Positions 32,877 to 36,036 of a stretch of 36,036 nucleotides of DNA are shown piece after piece. Positions within the stretch are counted from its first letter, which is position 1; the number at the start of each line of letters is the position of its first letter. Below the pieces are notes generated by a model, which was not told the origin of the DNA, did no database searches, and saw nothing but the letters and a program-made list of their open reading frames with translations. Source of the DNA: Chloroflexota bacterium. GTDB taxonomy: Bacteria > Chloroflexota > Dehalococcoidia > Lucifugimonadales > UBA826. Both the position numbers and the translations under genes were made by a program. The stretch covers positions 1 through 36,036 of the forward strand of contig QGNN01000015.1 of the NCBI GenBank assembly GCA_003228105.1, given 5' to 3'.

Positions 32877-34706
32877 CTAAATAGAAGTTTTTATCTTTTC
32901 AGCCAATTTAGTGTTTATACCAGCAATTTCTGATAATTCAGCTATCTCTGCAGATCTAATATTCTTTATAGAACCAAACTTTTTGAGCAAAGCCTTACGT
33001 TTTTGTGGACCGATACCCTCTATAGAATCCAGGGTAGATCTAAGGGTGCTTTTAGAGCGTTTCGTCCTATGGTATGTAATAGCAAATCTATGTGCCTCAT
33101 CTCTAGCTCTTTGAACCAGAAAAAGGGCAGGGGAATTTCTAGGTAAAACGATTGGCTCCAACATGTACGGAACAAACAATTCTTCGTTTTCTTTAGCTAA
33201 ACTGGCTAGTGGTATATCTGTCACCCCAAGTTCTAGAAATACTTGCAATGCAACACCAAGATGGCCTTTACCACCATCGATTAAAACCAAATCTGGGTCA
33301 CTTGCCCAAGATGAGGACGGTGAAACTTTATCAACCAACCTCTTGAAGCGCCTGCTCAACATCTCCCTCATCATAGAATAATCATCCACCCCTTTTACAT
33401 TTTTTATTTGGAACCTCCTATAGTCTGATGTCTTAGGTCTAGCGTTTTCAAATACCACCATACTGCCGACAGCATTGGTACCTTGTATGTTGGAAATGTC
33501 ATAACACTCGATTCGTCTAGGCGACCTCGGTAAATTTAAAGCCTCTTGGAGTTCTCCTATGGCTGTGTCATCTTGGTTCAATTTCACAAATTTCTTTATT
33601 TTATGTTGGTCCAATGCTTCTCTGGCATTATGGGAAACCATTTCCACCAGTCGCCTTTTCTCACCTCTAACAGGCTTGTGAAGCCGAACCGCAGATCCCC
33701 TTTTTGTCGAAAGGAATTCTTCTATATGGGAACCTTCCTCGCCCACAGGAATTTGGATTAACACAGTGGGAGGTATATAGGGCGTGACCTCATAAAACTG
33801 TTGGAGAAATGCATTTTGCACACCTTGTATATCATCGTACTGTCCAACCTCCATTAGGTATGAGTCACGGCCAATTAGCTTTCCTTGGCGAATAAAAAAT
33901 ATCTCAACCCAAGCGTCATTTGACCATTGGGAACAGGCTATAACATCCAAATTTTCTGGCTTCAAGGTGAGAACTTTTTGACCTTCATGAACTTTTTCTA
34001 TGGACTTTAACTGATCTCTTATAACGGCTGCTTTTTCAAATTCCAAATTTTCAGCCGACTGATTCATTTTGTCTTTTAAGGACCCGACAATCTGGTTTGT
34101 ACTACCTTCTAGAAAAAGAACCACCTGGTCAATAATATCTTTGTATTGGTTTTTATCCGCCGAACCAATACATGGTCCTATACACCTGTTTATGTGGAAA
34201 TCCAGGCACGCCCTGTCGTCTGTACCTGTGATGGTTTTGGTGCAAGATCTATAGGGAAATAGCTTCTTTAACAAGGACAATGTTTTCCTTACGCTTCCAA
34301 CGCTGGCGTAGGGGCCAAAATATTGTGCGTTGTCTTTCTGCACGTTTCTAGTTATGTAAACTTGTGGGAAATCTTCAGAATTATCTATTTTGATGAACGG
34401 ATAAGACTTGTCATCTTTTAATCTGGAATTAAATTGAGGTTGATATTCTTTGATCAAATTGCATTCAAGAATCAATGCTTCCTGTTCAGATTCCGTAACA
34501 ATAAATTCAAATTCTTCAATCTTTGAAACCAGTACACTTGTTTTGAGATCCTCATGATGATTCGGCACAAAATAGGATCTAAGACGATTTCTAAGATTGC
34601 TGGCCTTTCCAACATATAGGATGACGTTATTTTTATCCCGCATTAGATAAACCCCAGGACCGGTGGGCACATGAGCTAATCTTTCAGTGAATCTATCTAA
34701 CCCCAT
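32877..34706 (-). CDS. uvrC: Excinuclease ABC subunit UvrC
   Basis: UvrC makes both incisions around a DNA lesion marked by UvrAB. The 609-aa protein has the N-terminal GIY-YIG nuclease (GVYLMRDKNN and YVGKASNLRNRLRSYF, about 18-46), the cysteine-rich CLDFHINRCIGPCIG, a UVR motif EFEKAAVIRDQLKSIE near 218-233, the RNase H-like half with ECYDISNIQG and LVLIDGGKGHLG, and a C-terminal double helix-hairpin-helix. All parts are complete and length is normal. It follows the 107-aa gene after 35 bp and may share a transcript with xer. Confidence 0.97.
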   Translation of the reverse strand: MGLDRFTERLAHVPTGPGVYLMRDKNNVILYVGKASNLRNRLRSYFVPNHHEDLKTSVLVSKIEEFEFIVTESEQEALILECNLIKEYQPQFNSRLKDDKSYPFIKIDNSEDFPQVYITRNVQKDNAQYFGPYASVGSVRKTLSLLKKLFPYRSCTKTITGTDDRACLDFHINRCIGPCIGSADKNQYKDIIDQVVLFLEGSTNQIVGSLKDKMNQSAENLEFEKAAVIRDQLKSIEKVHEGQKVLTLKPENLDVIACSQWSNDAWVEIFFIRQGKLIGRDSYLMEVGQYDDIQGVQNAFLQQFYEVTPYIPPTVLIQIPVGEEGSHIEEFLSTKRGSAVRLHKPVRGEKRRLVEMVSHNAREALDQHKIKKFVKLNQDDTAIGELQEALNLPRSPRRIECYDISNIQGTNAVGSMVVFENARPKTSDYRRFQIKNVKGVDDYSMMREMLSRRFKRLVDKVSPSSSWASDPDLVLIDGGKGHLGVALQVFLELGVTDIPLASLAKENEELFVPYMLEPIVLPRNSPALFLVQRARDEAHRFAITYHRTKRSKSTLRSTLDSIEGIGPQKRKALLKKFGSIKNIRSAEIAELSEIAGINTKLAEKIKTSI

Positions 34707-34741
34707 AAGTTAGCCAGTTTGAACGTTCCCGGAGTGTTTCT

Positions 34742-35065
34742 CTAAGCCGTTATAGATGTAAAAGATAATGCAATCAGCAAAATAACAATAACGGCGGCAG
34801 TGACAGAAATACGCTTGATCTCACTCCCTAAGTAATCATATCTCAACACATTTGTCCCAACATGAGCGGCGCTAACGTTTTGGCGGGTAGATTTCATTTT
34901 TGGAGTAGAAATTCCTGGTTCAAATTCAATAGCTGGGTCAGCTTGAGAAGAACGTGGGGAATTTTGCATCACTCTTGAATCGACAACCTGGCTTTTTCCA
35001 GATTTTCGTCTTTTATTTCTTAGTTGCGCTTGTCTAGATGCCCTTTGTTGCCCTTTACTTGGCAT
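34742..35065 (-). CDS. Small basic protein with a C-terminal membrane helix, unknown
   Basis: A 107-aa protein not recognised by family. The first 30 residues are very basic (MPSKGQQRASRQAQLRNKRR). The middle is polar and likely disordered. The last 20 residues, VTAAVIVILLIALSFTSITA, form a single membrane helix, so the protein is probably tail-anchored with its basic end in the cytosol. AGGAG precedes the ATG at a good spacing. It sits between a Xer recombinase and uvrC on the same strand, 37 and 35 bp away. The basic region could touch nucleic acid or the ribosome, but that is a guess. Confidence 0.75.
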   Translation of the reverse strand: MPSKGQQRASRQAQLRNKRRKSGKSQVVDSRVMQNSPRSSQADPAIEFEPGISTPKMKSTRQNVSAAHVGTNVLRYDYLGSEIKRISVTAAVIVILLIALSFTSITA

Positions 35066-35102
35066 TTTGAAACTCCTACGATTCTATAAATATAATTTGC
35101 TA

Positions 35103-36014
35103 CTAATCAGTTTTTGCTCTTGGATGAGCATTATCATATTGATCTCTAACAAACTCCACCGTCAGATGCGTGTATATCTGTGTTGTTGAAATACTAGCAT
35201 GCCCAAGCAATTCTTGTACGTGCCTTATAGACGCTCCACCTTCCAGTAAGTGGGTGGCAAAGCTGTGTCTAAGTGTATGAGGAGTCATGAAATTTTCCAG
35301 CCCTATCGATTTTGCGTATTTCTTTACGATACCCCAAAATCCTTGCCGAGTTAGGCGGTTGCTTCTTCTATTCAAAAACAAAGATTTAGATTGTTGGTAC
35401 TTGAAAGTTGTCCTGCCTCTGCGAACATACCTATCAACACTATCCAAGGCAATCCTATGAACAGGTACTATCCTCTCTTTCGATCCTTTACCCATACATC
35501 TCACCGATCCAACAGTGAAATCAATGTCTTCGACATCTAGGCCTATTATTTCGCTAACCCTTAGCCCACTGGCATAAGCTATTTGCAACATAGCGGCATC
35601 TCGCATTGCATATACCGACGAAGAAAGCTGTAGGGGAAGGTGCAATAGCTTTTTAACGTCTGATAATTTCAAGACTTTGGGAAGACGCTGAGATCTTTTC
35701 GGAGTTGGAATCAGTTCAGTAGGATCATTCTCAATAATCCCTTCTGAATGTAAATAAGAAACAAATGATCTAACAGAGGCTAATTTCCTACCCTTAGTTG
35801 TAGAAAGGTAGCCTTTGTATGATAAGTACTTCACATATGTTTCTATGTGTTTGGAAGTGATCTGGTTAATATCGGTTAAATTAACATACTCATCAAACTG
35901 GTTGAGATCGCTTCTATACGACACCAAGGTATTGTTAGAACAAGCTCTCTCAACTACCAAATATTCTAGAAAATCCTCAATTAATGAGGTAATGGTATCC
36001 GATTCCGTTATCAT
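35103..36014 (-). CDS. XerC/XerD-type tyrosine recombinase
   Basis: A 303-aa site-specific recombinase. The N-terminal SAM-like core-binding domain (about 8-95) begins with FLEYLVVERACSNNTLVSYRSDL. The catalytic set is complete: R152 in ASGLRVSEI, K176 in GKGSKER, H247 and R250 in HTLRHSF, H272 in LLGHAS and the nucleophile Y281 in QIYTHLT. Length and motif order match chromosomal XerC/XerD, which resolve chromosome dimers at dif, more than phage integrases. I cannot tell XerC from XerD without alignment. The ATG at 36014 is near the window edge; upstream sequence is not visible. It heads a minus-strand run xer, 107-aa gene, uvrC. Confidence 0.92.
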   Translation of the reverse strand: MITESDTITSLIEDFLEYLVVERACSNNTLVSYRSDLNQFDEYVNLTDINQITSKHIETYVKYLSYKGYLSTTKGRKLASVRSFVSYLHSEGIIENDPTELIPTPKRSQRLPKVLKLSDVKKLLHLPLQLSSSVYAMRDAAMLQIAYASGLRVSEIIGLDVEDIDFTVGSVRCMGKGSKERIVPVHRIALDSVDRYVRRGRTTFKYQQSKSLFLNRRSNRLTRQGFWGIVKKYAKSIGLENFMTPHTLRHSFATHLLEGGASIRHVQELLGHASISTTQIYTHLTVEFVRDQYDNAHPRAKTD

Positions 36015-36036
36015 TAATTAGTCCCAATTTACCAAC

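Noticed and set aside
35103-36014. Phage or island integrase
   Set aside because: Length, motif order and neighbours (uvrC and a small conserved-looking gene) fit a chromosomal Xer protein. No att-like repeats, phage genes or tRNA are seen in the window.
1-36036. CRISPR array, insertion sequence or prophage
   Set aside because: No regularly spaced direct repeats, transposase motifs, terminal inverted repeats or phage structural genes were found on reading through the window.

Overview
The window is a densely coded bacterial chromosome segment of moderate to low GC. It has short gaps, many 1-11 bp gene overlaps, and several TTG and GTG starts. Gene content suggests a marine, largely organotrophic member of the Chloroflexota, perhaps SAR202 or Dehalococcoidia-like: a tungsten-type aldehyde oxidoreductase, an NAD-type molybdenum formate dehydrogenase, a MoeA fused to a periplasmic-binding-like domain, glycolate oxidase, and sugar-acid type enzymes. 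This taxonomic placement is inference; the window has no rRNA or other phylogenetic marker that I could score.

Layout. (1) 1-5.7 kb holds housekeeping genes: rnhB (cut by the left edge), mnmA, rsfS, ndk, tsaB and tsaE, then a carboxylesterase and a zinc-dependent medium-chain dehydrogenase on the + strand. (2) 5.7-21.2 kb is one nearly uninterrupted minus-strand gene run. Read in transcription order it is fhs, moeA, moeA-PBP fusion, mobA, moaD-like, an AOR-family oxidoreductase, fdsG, fdsB, fdsA, a 224-aa unknown protein, an IlvD/Edd dehydratase and a double zinc-ribbon protein. Together it supplies the pterin cofactor, oxidises aldehydes and formate, passes electrons to NAD, and activates formate on tetrahydrofolate. 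(3) 21.2-23.2 kb has an MFS exporter and a 0.75-kb non-coding region. That region holds a promoter, a multi-helix RNA-like leader in front of the MFS gene, and the remnant of a HpcH/HpaI-type aldolase. (4) 23.2-24.3 kb is aroC, closed by a hairpin terminator. (5) 24.3-32 kb is a C2/C3 acid module: glcD-glcE-glcF plus an unusual SDR on the minus strand, a divergent HpcH/HpaI aldolase and lutC-like pair on the + strand, and a convergent glycerate 2-kinase. (6) 32.1-32.9 kb has a small toxin-antitoxin-like pair with a degenerate PIN domain. (7) 32.9-36.0 kb has uvrC, a tail-anchored small protein and a Xer-type tyrosine recombinase.

The most interesting items are the structured leader RNA at 22547-22631, whose strand is set by G-U pairs; the AOR-FdsGBA-cofactor run with its conserved-looking unknown protein; the two unequal MoeA proteins; an SDR without the usual Tyr/Lys; and the PIN-like pair with missing acidic residues. 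No CRISPR array, rRNA, tRNA, IS element or prophage was seen.
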